This document shows, one piece after another, positions 44,153-53,577 of a stretch of 64,000 bases of DNA. The position numbers and the translations under genes were made by a program. The stretch is taken from assembly GCF_001028175.1 (NCBI RefSeq), contig NZ_AEJF01000075.1, forward strand, positions 1 through 64,000, given 5' to 3'. Source of the stretch: Caballeronia mineralivorans PML1(12) (GTDB taxonomy: Bacteria; Pseudomonadota; Gammaproteobacteria; Burkholderiales; Burkholderiaceae). Within the stretch, counting starts at the first letter, position 1, and every line of letters begins with the position of its first letter. Under the pieces are notes generated by a model. The model saw nothing but the letters and a program-made list of their open reading frames with translations, ran no database searches and was not told the DNA's origin.

Positions 44153-45100
44153 ATGGACAAGAATTTTCGCCGCGCGCTAAGTATCGGATTCTCTACGGTT
44201 GCTTTATCGCTAGGCGTATCGGCGCACGCCAAGGACGCGAAAGATATTTCCGTCGCGGTGATTCCGAAGGTAGCTGTGCCGTTCTTCGACGATTGCAACA
44301 AAGGCGCGCAAACGTCCGCCGACAAGCTGGGTGTGAAGTATCAATGGGTGGTGCCGCAAAACACGCAGGGTTCGACACAGGTACAAATCATTGAGGATCT
44401 CATTTCCAAACACGTTGATGGCATCGCTATTTCCGTCAACGAACCGAAGTCGGTCGAGAGCGTGATGAAGCGCGCCGCACAAAGCGGGATAAAGGTGCTG
44501 ACTTACGACTCGGACTCGCCCAAGAGCGGCCGTTCGATGTATATCGGCACGAACAACGAAGCGGCCGGCGCGACCATGGCCGAGACAATGGGCAAGGCGC
44601 TTGGCGGAACCGGTGAAGTCGCGGTCGTGACCGGGCAGCTTGGCGCGGTAAACCTTAACGAACGCATTGCGGGAATCAAGAAGGGGTTGGCGAAATATCC
44701 GGGTATCAAAATCGTGGAAACCCAGGGCACGGACGACGACCTTGCCAAAGGCGTTTCAGTAGTCGAGACCACGCTGCGTGCGCATCCGCAGTTAAAGGGC
44801 ATTTTCGGCGTGAGTCAGGTCGGTGGGCCAGCTGTGTCCAAGGTGCTCAATACCAAGGAGTTTGGCGCCATGAAGGGCAAGCTCGAAGTCCTTGCCTTCG
44901 ACGATCTTCCCGACACCCTCAAGGCGCTTAAAGACGGCTCGATTCAAGGGATCATGGTCCAGCGCCCGGTAACCATGGGCTCGCTTGCAGTCGATCATCT
45001 GGTCGCGCAGATCCAGGGTACGGATACGTCGCCGCCCAAGGACATTGACACCGGCGTGACGGTCGTGACCAAAGACAATGTCGGAACCTATACCAAGTAA
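44153..45100 (+). CDS. Periplasmic sugar-binding protein (RbsB family)
   Basis: This 315-residue protein has a signal peptide ending at SAHA (about residue 26), then ISVAVIPKVAVPFFDDCNKGAQ, the usual two-domain periplasmic-binding fold of the peripla_BP_4 type. ISVNEPKSVESVMKRA, SIQGIMVQRPVTMG and other hinge segments fit. I chose the ATG at 44153 because GGAGAT lies upstream; an ATG at 44141 would add four residues. It captures the substrate for the permease/ATPase pair on either side. Ligand-binding residues cannot be assigned without alignment. Confidence 0.94.
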   Translation: MDKNFRRALSIGFSTVALSLGVSAHAKDAKDISVAVIPKVAVPFFDDCNKGAQTSADKLGVKYQWVVPQNTQGSTQVQIIEDLISKHVDGIAISVNEPKSVESVMKRAAQSGIKVLTYDSDSPKSGRSMYIGTNNEAAGATMAETMGKALGGTGEVAVVTGQLGAVNLNERIAGIKKGLAKYPGIKIVETQGTDDDLAKGVSVVETTLRAHPQLKGIFGVSQVGGPAVSKVLNTKEFGAMKGKLEVLAFDDLPDTLKALKDGSIQGIMVQRPVTMGSLAVDHLVAQIQGTDTSPPKDIDTGVTVVTKDNVGTYTK

Positions 45101-45126
45101 CCCGGTCGGGAAGCCAAGGGAAAGTG

Positions 45127-46632
45127 ATGGAATCGCCATTTCTGGAGATGCGAAATATCTCCAAGACGTTCCCCGGTGTCAAGGCACTCGACGGCGTCAA
45201 CCTTCAGATCAGGCAAGGGGAGGTGCTGGCGCTCGCCGGGGAGAACGGGGCGGGCAAGAGCACGCTGATGAAGATACTGACGGGTGTCTATACCCCCGAT
45301 CCAGGGGGCAGCATCCTCATCGAGGGCAATGAGATCGCACTGCGCGATAGCAACCACGCACGCGTGCTTGGGATCGGCATTATTTATCAGGAGTTGTCGG
45401 TCGTCGAGAACCTTAGCGTCGCGGAAAATCTTTTTCTCGCCAGGGAGCCGCTCAATCGCGTTGGTTTGCTCGACCGCGCACGCATGAACAGAGATGCGAA
45501 AAAGATGCTTGAGATGATCGAGCTTGATCTCGATCCTTCCGCGCGCGTGAGTGGATTGAGCGTTGGGCAGCAACAGATGATCGAGATCGCCAAGGCGCTT
45601 GCTTACCAGTCGAAAGTCATCATCATGGACGAGCCGACAGCTTCGCTTAGCCATCACGAGACGCGCACGTTGCTGGGGCTGATCAAACGCTTACGCGATC
45701 GAAAGATTGCGGTGGTCTACATCTCGCACAGGCTGGAAGAGATTTTTGAACTCGCCGATCATGTGACCGTGCTTCGCGATGGCCGTACCGTAGACACATC
45801 GCCAATCGCGGAAGTCACACGCGATTCGCTGGTTCGCATGATGGTCGATCGTGAGTTGAGCGAGCTATATCCAGAGTCTGCCTCTCACGCAAGCGCGGAA
45901 CCGGTACTGGAAGTTCGCGACTTGTCGTTGCGTGCAGTGAGGGGCGCCGAAGCCAGGATCCGGAACATCAGTTTCACGTTACATCGCGGTGAAATTCTTG
46001 GCGTTGCGGGACTGGTCGGTTCAGGGCGTACGGAGATCATGGAGATGATCTTCGGCATGCGCCCCTGCACGGGAAGTATCGCCATCGAGGGGAAGCCGGT
46101 GACAATCCGCAACCCTCATGACGCGATAGAACAGGGTATCGGTTTTGTGACTGAGGACAGGAAAGCGCAGGGACTCGTGCTGGGAATGAGCGTGCGTGAA
46201 AATTTCAGTCTCACCCATCTGAAGCGCTATTCACCCTTCCAGTTTCTACAACGCGCGAAAGAAGAGGCTAGTTGCAAACAATTTGTACGCAGCCTTGGCA
46301 TCAAGACGCCTGGCACCGAACAGAAGGTCGTCAACCTTAGCGGTGGCAATCAACAGAAGATCGTGATTGCCAAGTGGGTGGCGCGCAATCCCAAGGTTTT
46401 AATCGTGGACGAGCCCACGCGCGGCATTGACATTGGCGCGAAGGCGGAGGTGCACGCGCTGCTGGCGCGTCTGGCCTCCGAAGGCATTGGGATCATTGTG
46501 ATTTCGTCGGACCTGCTGGAAGTGCTGGCGGTCAGCGACAGGATTTTGATTGTGCGTGAAGGGCGGTTGAATGGCGAGATGACGCGTGAGCAGGCGACCC
46601 AGGAACGCGTGATGGCGGCAGCAACCGCTTGA
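45127..46632 (+). CDS. Sugar ABC transporter ATP-binding protein (RbsA/MglA family)
   Basis: This 501-residue protein is a fused double ATPase. The first half has Walker A GENGAGKST, signature LSVGQQQMIEIAKAL and Walker B VIIMDEPTASLS. The second half has the degenerate Walker A GLVGSGRTE, signature LSGGNQQKIVIAKW and LIVDEPTRGIDIG, the normal asymmetry of this family. It powers uptake together with the preceding permease and binding protein. An in-frame GTG at 45124 lies one codon upstream. The racemase-like gene follows after 31 bases, so it is in the same operon. Confidence 0.95.
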   Translation: MESPFLEMRNISKTFPGVKALDGVNLQIRQGEVLALAGENGAGKSTLMKILTGVYTPDPGGSILIEGNEIALRDSNHARVLGIGIIYQELSVVENLSVAENLFLAREPLNRVGLLDRARMNRDAKKMLEMIELDLDPSARVSGLSVGQQQMIEIAKALAYQSKVIIMDEPTASLSHHETRTLLGLIKRLRDRKIAVVYISHRLEEIFELADHVTVLRDGRTVDTSPIAEVTRDSLVRMMVDRELSELYPESASHASAEPVLEVRDLSLRAVRGAEARIRNISFTLHRGEILGVAGLVGSGRTEIMEMIFGMRPCTGSIAIEGKPVTIRNPHDAIEQGIGFVTEDRKAQGLVLGMSVRENFSLTHLKRYSPFQFLQRAKEEASCKQFVRSLGIKTPGTEQKVVNLSGGNQQKIVIAKWVARNPKVLIVDEPTRGIDIGAKAEVHALLARLASEGIGIIVISSDLLEVLAVSDRILIVREGRLNGEMTREQATQERVMAAATA

Positions 46633-46663
46633 CCCCTGTTTTTAACCGATTGAATGGAAAACC

Positions 46664-47320
46664 ATGACAACCATAGCTGTTATTCATACTGGCCCGGTAA
46701 CGGTTCTGCCGATCAAGAATCAACTAAGCGAGTTGATTGCCGATGCTCGGGTCATCAACATCATGGACGATAGTTTGTTGAACGATGTCCGCACAGCGGG
46801 GCATCTGACACCCGAGGTCGCCAGCCGCATCTATAGCTATATGTCGAATGCGCAGGCGATGGGCGCGGACATCATTCTCAACGCGTGCTCGTCGGTTGGC
46901 GAAGCGACGGACGCGCTAAGAGATCTGATCCGCACGCCGATCGTCAAGATCGACGAATCCATGGCGGAAGAGGCAAGTGCGATCGGCTCGCGCATTGGTG
47001 TGGTCGCGACCGTATCGACAACACTGGATCCGACCGTGCGCCTGATTCGCCGCAAGGCCGAAGAGCGCGGTCGGACCGTCGATGTAACCGAGCGGATCGC
47101 GGAAGGCGCTTTCGAGGCACTGCTCAGCGGTGATGGCGCACTCCACGACGAGATTCTGAAAAGGACGATTATCGAGCTCGCCGATCAGGTCGACGTCGTG
47201 GTGCTCGCACAAGTCTCCATGGCGCGTCTTGTCCCCGCGCTGGGCGAGTTGCGCGTGCCGGTGCTGTCCAGTCCGCGTAGCGGCGTCGAGGCGGTCAAAC
47301 GCGCGCTAGCGGCGCTTTGA
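46664..47320 (+). CDS. Aspartate/glutamate racemase-like protein with one catalytic cysteine
   Basis: This 218-residue protein has the two-domain racemase fold. The first cysteine block is intact (ILNACSSVGEA, Cys75), but the second block, normally with a Cys near LxCxx, reads VVLAQVSMARL at about 179-189. A two-base mechanism is therefore unlikely. The protein may be an isomerase, a decarboxylase or an enzyme with a different base. Being last in a sugar-import operon, it probably acts on the imported compound rather than on amino acids. Its end overlaps the convergent Crp/Fnr gene by 26 bases. Confidence 0.82.
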   Translation: MTTIAVIHTGPVTVLPIKNQLSELIADARVINIMDDSLLNDVRTAGHLTPEVASRIYSYMSNAQAMGADIILNACSSVGEATDALRDLIRTPIVKIDESMAEEASAIGSRIGVVATVSTTLDPTVRLIRRKAEERGRTVDVTERIAEGAFEALLSGDGALHDEILKRTIIELADQVDVVVLAQVSMARLVPALGELRVPVLSSPRSGVEAVKRALAAL

Positions 47321-48074
47321 CGACCTGGCCGTTGACGGGACGCGCGGTGAACGACGTTGACAAAACCGCCTGTCCCGACACTATCTTTCGTCGCAAGAAT
47401 TTCGCGACGAAGAGGGGCGTCAGCACGATCTTGCGTTCATGGATGGCGGTCAGCCCCTCGGCCTTGAGGTCGTTGAAGTGCCGGTTGACCGATTCACGCG
47501 AGGTGCCGATAAATTCCGCGAGCTTGTCTTGCGGGATCGACAGGTCGATCAGCACGGCATCTCCTGTACCCAGGTAGTCGAATTCAATCCCTATCTGGTT
47601 GGCGAACATCGCGAGAATGTTGGTGAGACGCTTGCGGACGTCATGCAGCGACAGGTTTTCGATCAGTTGCTGCGCCTCCTGCCATCGCTGGTAGTGGCTG
47701 CTCAGAACAAACTGGTTGATGACGTCGTAGCGCGCGAGCAGTTGCTTGAAATCCGCCTTGCGGATGTAGCAAATCATGCTTGGTGCAAGCGTCTGCGCAT
47801 GATGCGAATAATTGGCTTCGTTCAGGACGTCGCCGTCGCCGAACAGCATTCCCGCCTTGATGAACGAAAGCGTAATTTCCTGTCCGTCCTCGGTCAGCCT
47901 GAAGAGCCGGACGCTGCCGGTCTTGAGCAAATACACATGCTCGCTCAGGTCTTCCGGCCTGTAGATGGTCGCGTTTTTTCGCACGGTCCGGTGATCGCTG
48001 AAGGCCGGCATGACCTCATCGAGACAGTGACGTTCGATTAGCGAAAGCAGCTCACTTTTTCCGACAAACCACAT
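47295..48074 (-). CDS. Crp/Fnr family transcriptional regulator
   Basis: This 259-residue protein has a cyclic-nucleotide-type sensor domain in the first 130 residues (AGMLFGDGDVLNEANYS). It has a dimer helix and a winged helix-turn-helix with IPQDKLAEFIGTSRESVNRHFNDLKAEG. No four-cysteine FNR iron-sulfur cluster is visible, so it is probably not an oxygen sensor. AAGGAG seven bases before the ATG sets the start. It sits between the sugar importer and the MFS/dehydrogenase genes and could control them through the TGTGA-N6-TCACA-like sites. Confidence 0.92.
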   Translation of the reverse strand: MWFVGKSELLSLIERHCLDEVMPAFSDHRTVRKNATIYRPEDLSEHVYLLKTGSVRLFRLTEDGQEITLSFIKAGMLFGDGDVLNEANYSHHAQTLAPSMICYIRKADFKQLLARYDVINQFVLSSHYQRWQEAQQLIENLSLHDVRKRLTNILAMFANQIGIEFDYLGTGDAVLIDLSIPQDKLAEFIGTSRESVNRHFNDLKAEGLTAIHERKIVLTPLFVAKFLRRKIVSGQAVLSTSFTARPVNGQVVKAPLARV

Positions 48075-48105
48075 TACGTGTCTCCTTGAAATGTGTCCTG
48101 GGTAA

Positions 48106-48146
48106 TGACGAACGCATGTGAAGTGTTTTTATAAAGGCGTTCGTCA
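48106..48146. repeat. Inverted repeat upstream of the Crp/Fnr gene
   Basis: TGACGAACGC at 48106-48115 is the exact reverse complement of GCGTTCGTCA at 48137-48146, with a 21-base A/T-rich spacer. The half site TGACGAAC also occurs at 42964 in the sugar-operon promoter region. It may be an operator for autoregulation or a stem in the leader RNA. Confidence 0.45.
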
Positions 48147-48267
48147 CCTGTTCGAATCATGAAGCCTACATGTGGCCCTCTAGCATTGCCCATAAAGAGT
48201 AACACTGCACCGGATACTGTGCAGTGTCGACGTGGATTACCGGTTCGCGTCTCGCGACGCACCGGCG

Positions 48268-49563
48268 CTAGTGCGCGGCAGGCGCCACTTGATATCTCCT
48301 TCGACCGATCATCAACGTAAGCAGTGCCGACACTGCCAGGCTTCCCGCAACAACGTAAAGCCCGGCGGCATATCCGCCGGTAACCGATTTCAACCAGCCA
48401 ATGGCAAAGGGCCCGACGAAGCCGCCCAGATTGCCGATCGAATTGATCATCGCGATGCCGGCAGCAGCACCCGCGCCGGACAGGAACGTGCTGGGCATTG
48501 CCCAAAGCGGCGCCTTGGCGGCGCTGATGCCGACGTTGACGAGCACGAGCGCCAGGACGACACCCAATGCAGTTTCGGTCGAGCCAGCCCACGCGAGGCC
48601 GACGCCGGCTACCACGCAAGGGATGACAACGTGCCAGGTGCGCTCGCCGCTGCGGTCGGAATGCCTAGCCCAGAGCACCATCGCCAGGACCGCCACGACG
48701 CTTGGAATGGCGTTCAACGCGCCGGTACCGAGGGCGCTGAAACCGAACTGACGGATGATCAAGGGTGCCCACAGGCCAAGCGTATAAAGTCCCGCCGAGG
48801 TGCCGAAGTAAATCAGCGACATCACCCACACGCGCGAGTCGCGAAGGGCGCTCAACGCACCCGATGCATGGCCCGCCTGCGATTCGCGACCCATGCTTTC
48901 TTCACGCAACGTCGCGATGAGCCACGCTTTTTCATCGGCGGCAAGCCACTTTGCTTTGTCCGGAGAATCGGTCAGGACCCTCAAGACGATCAGGCCAAGG
49001 ATCACTGCCGGGATCGCTTCGATGATGAAAAGCCATTGCCAGTCCCTAAGGCCCGCCAAGGCTGGCATCTGCATGATGGCTCCCGAGATCGGCGAGCCGA
49101 TCGCCGTTGAAAGCGGAGCCGCAGCCATGAATGCCGCCGCTGCAACAGCCCGTTGCCGCGTCGGAAACCATTGACTCAGGTAAAGGATGATGCCGGGGAA
49201 GAAACCGGCTTCGGCCACGCCTAGCAAGAAGCGTAACAAGTAGAACGAGTTCGGCCCGACGACGAACGCCGACGCGGCCGAAACAAGCCCCCATGTCACC
49301 ATGACGCGGGCAATCCAGATGCGCGCGCCCACCTTGTTAAGAATCAGGTTCGACGGCACTTCGCACAAGAAATAACCCAGGAAGAAGATGCCGCCGCCGA
49401 GGCCGAACATGGTCGGTGTCAGTCCCAGGTCCTTGTTCATGGTAATGGCCGCAAAACCGACGTTCACCCGGTCAAGGAAGCTGACGAAGTAAAGCAGCAT
49501 CACGAACGGCAGGATGCGCCACGTCAGCTTGCGAACCACACGGCCTTGTAAATCGTTAGTCAT
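48268..49563 (-). CDS. MFS transporter, anion:cation symporter family
   Basis: This 431-residue protein has twelve membrane helices. The start LTWRILPFVMLLYFVSFLDRVNVGFAA is the hallmark of the ACS family of hydroxy-acid and sugar-acid symporters (GudP, tartrate, phthalate). The loop GVAEAGFFPGIILYLSQWFP also fits. GGAG seven bases before the ATG supports the start. Lying next to a tartrate/D-malate dehydrogenase, it probably imports tartrate, malate or a related acid with protons. Confidence 0.93.
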   Translation of the reverse strand: MTNDLQGRVVRKLTWRILPFVMLLYFVSFLDRVNVGFAAITMNKDLGLTPTMFGLGGGIFFLGYFLCEVPSNLILNKVGARIWIARVMVTWGLVSAASAFVVGPNSFYLLRFLLGVAEAGFFPGIILYLSQWFPTRQRAVAAAAFMAAAPLSTAIGSPISGAIMQMPALAGLRDWQWLFIIEAIPAVILGLIVLRVLTDSPDKAKWLAADEKAWLIATLREESMGRESQAGHASGALSALRDSRVWVMSLIYFGTSAGLYTLGLWAPLIIRQFGFSALGTGALNAIPSVVAVLAMVLWARHSDRSGERTWHVVIPCVVAGVGLAWAGSTETALGVVLALVLVNVGISAAKAPLWAMPSTFLSGAGAAAGIAMINSIGNLGGFVGPFAIGWLKSVTGGYAAGLYVVAGSLAVSALLTLMIGRRRYQVAPAAH

Positions 49564-49674
49564 GCAAGTCTCCGCTAGTCGCCCGTGACAGGGTTGTCCG
49601 GGCGCTCTATCTGTTTTATTTTTATTGCCCTAGACGCTTGGGCAATCTCTCAGGCAGCCCTCCCAGGAAATCTC

Positions 49675-50769
49675 TTAGGCCGCCTCGGATGTCACCGCCG
49701 AATTCGACGCGAGGAGGGCGCACACGGCTTCGGTAACCTGCGCAGTGGTTGCCTTGCCGCCCAGGTCGCCGGTGTGCAGCGTCGGGTCTCCCGTAACGTG
49801 TTCGATCGCAGTCATCAACGCGCGCGCTGCACCCCTCTCGCCGAGGTGCTCCAGCATCATCACGACCGACCAGAATGTGCCGATCGGATTGGCGAGGCCT
49901 TTCCCCATGATGTCGAAGGCGGAACCGTGGATAGGCTCGAACATCGAGGGATAGCGGCGCTCGGGGTCGAGGTTGGCGGTCGGTGCAATGCCAAGACTGC
50001 CGGCAAGTGCCGCTGCCAGGTCGCTCAGGATGTCCGCGTGAAGATTCGTGGCAACCAAGGTATCGAGCGAGGCCGGGCGGTTCACCATGCGGGCGGTCGC
50101 GGCATCGACGAGTTCCTTGCCCCAGGTGACGTCCGGAAACTCCTTCGATACTTCCAATGCAATTTCATCCCACATCACCATGGCGTGACGCTGCGCATTA
50201 CTTTTGGTGATCACCGTAAGCAGCTTACGGGGGCGCGACTGTGCAAGGCGAAATGCAAATCGAAGAATCCGCTCGACGCCTGCCCGGGTCATCAGGGATA
50301 CATCGGTTGCGACCTCGATCGGATGTCCCTGATGCGCACGGCCGCCAACGCCGGAATACTCACCCTCCGAGTTCTCCCGGACGATCACCCAGTCGAGGTC
50401 CTTCGGAGAACAGCGCTTGAGCGGACCCTCGATGCCAGGGAGGATGCGCGTGGGGCGCACATTCGCGTACTGGTCGAAGCCCTGGCAAATCTTGAGGCGC
50501 AATCCCCAAAGCGTCACATGATCGGGAATGTGCGGGTCACCTGCCGAGCCAAAGAGGATTGCGTCCTTGTCGCGAATCGCGTCGAGTCCATCGGCTGGCA
50601 TCATGACGCCATGCTGACGGTAATAGTCGCCACCCCAGTCGAAGTCTTCGAACTCAAAACCGAAGTCGTTGCTTCGCGCAGCGATTGCTTCAAGCACGCG
50701 CTTTCCCGCTGGCACGACTTCCTTGCCGATTCCATCGCCCGGAATGGTTGCGATGCGATAAGTCTTCAC
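49675..50769 (-). CDS. Tartrate / D-malate dehydrogenase (isocitrate dehydrogenase family)
   Basis: This 364-residue NAD-dependent beta-decarboxylating dehydrogenase oxidises tartrate, D-malate or a related acid. Signatures are RIATIPGDGIGKEV, the substrate-binding VRENSEGEYSGVGG, metal-binding DILSDLAAALAGSLGI and the NAD loop EPIHGSAFDIMGKGLANPIGT. The start is the GTG at 50769 because AGGAGGAG lies just upstream and the next residues match the family opening; an open frame to 50844 is ignored. It is divergent from the LysR gene. It lies behind the MFS carrier, together forming a likely uptake and catabolism unit. Confidence 0.92.
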   Translation of the reverse strand: MKTYRIATIPGDGIGKEVVPAGKRVLEAIAARSNDFGFEFEDFDWGGDYYRQHGVMMPADGLDAIRDKDAILFGSAGDPHIPDHVTLWGLRLKICQGFDQYANVRPTRILPGIEGPLKRCSPKDLDWVIVRENSEGEYSGVGGRAHQGHPIEVATDVSLMTRAGVERILRFAFRLAQSRPRKLLTVITKSNAQRHAMVMWDEIALEVSKEFPDVTWGKELVDAATARMVNRPASLDTLVATNLHADILSDLAAALAGSLGIAPTANLDPERRYPSMFEPIHGSAFDIMGKGLANPIGTFWSVVMMLEHLGERGAARALMTAIEHVTGDPTLHTGDLGGKATTAQVTEAVCALLASNSAVTSEAA

Positions 50770-50797
50770 GGTGCTCCTCCTCATTAGTAAACATATG

Positions 50798-50817
50798 GCT
50801 AATGCTAGAGCCTTAGC
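50798..50817. promoter_or_regulatory. LysR-type site in the dehydrogenase/LysR promoter region
   Basis: GCTAA-N10-TTAGC (50798-50802 with 50813-50817) fits the T-N11-A-type palindrome of LysR regulators. It lies about 30 bases upstream of the dehydrogenase start. Confidence 0.4.
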
Positions 50818-50851
50818 TGGTTGCGGAAATGCTGCTAGACTCAAACCGCTG

Positions 50852-50866
50852 TTAACTTAAAGTTAA
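50852..50866. promoter_or_regulatory. Palindrome just upstream of the LysR gene
   Basis: TTAACTT-A-AAGTTAA is a perfect inverted repeat with a single central base, 15 bases before the LysR ATG. It is a likely operator for autorepression. Confidence 0.45.
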
Positions 50867-50881
50867 TAATTGGGTGAGTTA

Positions 50882-51793
50882 ATGCGTTCACTAATACAGC
50901 CGGAAGACTTGCGGTTTTTTTCGGTTTTGGCGACTAGCGGAAGCCTGACTGCTGCCGCGCGCGAACTGGGCTTGAGTACCGCGGCGGTAAGCAAGCATTT
51001 GTCGCAGATGGAGTCGCGCGCCGGCGTGGCGCTTGTCAGCAGGACGACTCGCCGAATGAGCCTCACGCCGGAGGGCGAGCTTTACCTGACGCGTGCGCGG
51101 CGAATCCTTAGCGAAATGGACGACCTCTCGCAGCTGCTTGGCGGTTCGCAAGCTGCTCCCAAGGGCTTGCTAAGAGTCAATGCAACGCTTGGTTTCGGAC
51201 GAGGTCACGTTGCGCCGCTAATTTCGAAGTTCGTTCGCGCGTTCCCGGAAGTGGATGTGCAGCTTCAGCTTTCAGTGGACCCGCCGCCGTTGAGCGACGA
51301 TACCTTCGATGTCTGCGTGCGTTTCGGTGAACCGCCGGATGCCCGCGTCATCGCGCGGCGCATTGCGCCTAACAGGCGCCTGCTCTGTGCGGCTCCTTCC
51401 TACTTCGCTAAGCGGCGAATACCAAGAAGCCCCGCCGAATTGTCTCAGCACAACTGCATCGGCATTCGACAAGGCGACGACGGATACGGTGTGTGGCGGC
51501 TCATAAGCGGGCGGGGCGCAGCGGAGAAAACAGAGACGGTGCGCGTGCGCGGCAACCTGACTACGAACGACGGCGAAATTGCCGTGAAATGGGCGCTTGA
51601 TGGCCACGGTATTCTGATGCGCGCGGAGTGGGATATAGCGGAGTATCTTTCCGACGGCCGTCTGGTCCAGGTGTTACCGGAGCATAGAACGCCCGGCGCC
51701 GATATCTATGCGGTGTATCCGCAGCACTTGCAGATGACGGCACGAGTGAAAGCGTTTGTCGAGATGCTCGTACAGACGTTCGGTGCTGAGTAG
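50882..51793 (+). CDS. LysR-family transcriptional regulator
   Basis: This 303-residue protein has an N-terminal helix-turn-helix (LRFFSVLATSGSLTAAARELGLSTAAVSKHLSQME). The LysR substrate-binding domain shows the effector-site pattern CVRFGEPPDARVIARRI. The ATG at 50882 has GGGTGAG upstream. It is divergent from the tartrate/D-malate dehydrogenase and is probably its activator, like TtuA or DmlR. The effector would be a small hydroxy acid. Confidence 0.94.
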   Translation: MRSLIQPEDLRFFSVLATSGSLTAAARELGLSTAAVSKHLSQMESRAGVALVSRTTRRMSLTPEGELYLTRARRILSEMDDLSQLLGGSQAAPKGLLRVNATLGFGRGHVAPLISKFVRAFPEVDVQLQLSVDPPPLSDDTFDVCVRFGEPPDARVIARRIAPNRRLLCAAPSYFAKRRIPRSPAELSQHNCIGIRQGDDGYGVWRLISGRGAAEKTETVRVRGNLTTNDGEIAVKWALDGHGILMRAEWDIAEYLSDGRLVQVLPEHRTPGADIYAVYPQHLQMTARVKAFVEMLVQTFGAE

Positions 51794-52152
51794 TGGTTAG
51801 CGGAATTCGCGGCGGCTCCATACACGTATCTGTAAGCCGGATCTAAGCCTCATCTAATGTGCAAAGCACCGCAAGGGCGAGGGACTGCCCGCGTTTGCCG
51901 TTTACACATTTCAGTTACATATAGCGACCTTTTCTCATCGACAGAAACGCAACTTAACTTTTCGTTTCACCTGTCGTGAATTGGCGCCGCTACGATTTCG
52001 TCATGATGGGAACTCCGCCTCGCTGTGGGACCTCTCTAATTTTCCGCTAAGTGTGCCTCCATATCGCTTGAGGTGACGAACGATCGTAAAGGAATGGAAA
52101 GCCGTTAAGACCGAGATGTAAAGAAGGGCCTACCAGAGAACCTCTTACAACC
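51794..52152. other. Intergenic region before the sigma-54 activator gene
   Basis: No gene is supported here. The 360 bases probably hold the promoter of the VpsR/BerB-like activator. I did not find a good -24/-12 motif or a clear palindrome. Confidence 0.4.
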
Positions 52153-53526
52153 ATGGACAGCGCTCATCGCACGCTTTTATACATTGGCGGTAAGCCAAAC
52201 GAATCGCTTCTAAGGCGCCTTCGCGATCGCGCCTGGCTTGTCGTACCGGCGATGAGCGCCAACACCATGGCGAAGCTGGCGCGCGCGCCAATGGCAGGCC
52301 TGCTCGATTTGACTGATGGTATTCACGAAGGCCGGATCGCGAGGGTCGAACAGCTGTCACGTTCTTTGCTAGTGGCATGGGTCGCGCTGGTATCGCAAGA
52401 GACGCGAAAGTGGTCGGCCGTGCGAGACGTAATCGCAACACATTGCTTTGACTTTGTAACGGTACCGACATCGCATGAGCGGATCGTGAATGTAGTTGGC
52501 CAGGCTATTGGTATGGAGGTTCTTCGTTCCGAGGTGGAGCCGCCAGAGCTTAATGATGCGTTAAGCGACGGCATGATAGGTTCATCCGAGGCGATGCTGG
52601 AGCTTCATCGAGCCATTGGAAAGGTCGCCGCGACTGATGCAACGGTTTTCATTTCGGGCGAGTCGGGGACAGGCAAGGAATTGACCGCGCAAATGATTCA
52701 CGCCCGGTCGGAGCGCCGCGATAAACCTTTCGTCGCCGTGAACTGCGGCGCCGTTCCGCACGATCTCCTGCATTCGGAACTGTTCGGCTACGAACGCGGC
52801 GCCTTCACCGGTGCTACACAACGCAAGATAGGGCGCGTCGAACAGGCTCGTGGCGGCACCTTGTTCCTGGACGAAATTGGCGATCTTCCTTCCGAAAGTC
52901 AGGCCGCGCTGCTGCGTTTTATCCAGGAACGCAAGATCGAACGGTTGGGCGGTCTTGAGAGTATCGACGTCGATGTCCGGGTGATAACGGCGACGCATCA
53001 GGATATGCAAAGTGCCGTGGACGAAGGTCGTTTTAGAGCAGACCTTTTCTTTCGGCTTTGCGTGCTTCAGGTTCGGGAGCCGCCTCTTCGCGTGAGAGGC
53101 AAGGACATTACCGAACTTGCAGCACACACGCTTGAACGATTCAAAGACGAGCGCGAGCGTCGGATACACGGCTTCGCACCAGACGCGATCGCGGTATTGC
53201 ATAACTACGGCTGGCCTGGGAACGTCCGGGAACTGATCAATCGTGTGCGACGCGCGATAGTTTTGTCTGACGGTAAATACATCACTGCCGAGGACCTTGA
53301 ACTAACGGACTACGTGTCGCTCGCGCCAGACTCGCTTCGGGAAGCGCGGGCGGCGGCAGACAGGCGGGCGATCGAGCTCGCGCTATTTGTGCATAGGGGC
53401 AGGGTTGTCGACGCCGCCCGTGGCCTTGGCATCTCGCGGGTGCATCTGCATCGGCTGATGCAGGAGCTCGGAATACCCCCGCGAGCAACCGTTGACGAAG
53501 TACACGATCTCAGTGATACGGGGTGA
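52153..53526 (+). CDS. VpsR/BerB-like sigma-54-dependent activator
   Basis: This 457-residue enhancer-binding protein has an N-terminal receiver-like VpsR domain (about residues 5-125). A full AAA+ domain follows, with Walker A GESGTGKE (169-176), the sigma-54 contact loop GAFTGAT (216-222), Walker B GTLFLDEI (235-242) and the arginine-finger region [11 protein letters not shown]-terminal Fis-type helix-turn-helix ends it ([19 protein letters not shown]). The family regulates exopolysaccharide and biofilm genes and binds cyclic di-GMP in characterised members (VpsR, BerB). The intact GAFTGAT indicates sigma-54 dependence. The window holds an exopolysaccharide locus with a sigma-54 promoter candidate. 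Ligand binding is inferred. Confidence 0.9.
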   Translation: MDSAHRTLLYIGGKPNESLLRRLRDRAWLVVPAMSANTMAKLARAPMAGLLDLTDGIHEGRIARVEQLSRSLLVAWVALVSQETRKWSAVRDVIATHCFDFVTVPTSHERIVNVVGQAIGMEVLRSEVEPPELNDALSDGMIGSSEAMLELHRAIGKVAATDATVFISGESGTGKELTAQMIHARSERRDKPFVAVNCGAVPHDLLHSELFGYERGAFTGATQRKIGRVEQARGGTLFLDEIGDLPSESQAALLRFIQERKIERLGGLESIDVDVRVITATHQDMQSAVDEGRFRADLFFRLCVLQVREPPLRVRGKDITELAAHTLERFKDERERRIHGFAPDAIAVLHNYGWPGNVRELINRVRRAIVLSDGKYITAEDLELTDYVSLAPDSLREARAAADRRAIELALFVHRGRVVDAARGLGISRVHLHRLMQELGIPPRATVDEVHDLSDTG

Positions 53527-53577
53527 AGCTTTCCGAGGCGGCCGATGAACCTCTGAATGTAAGTGATGGAGAATCAT

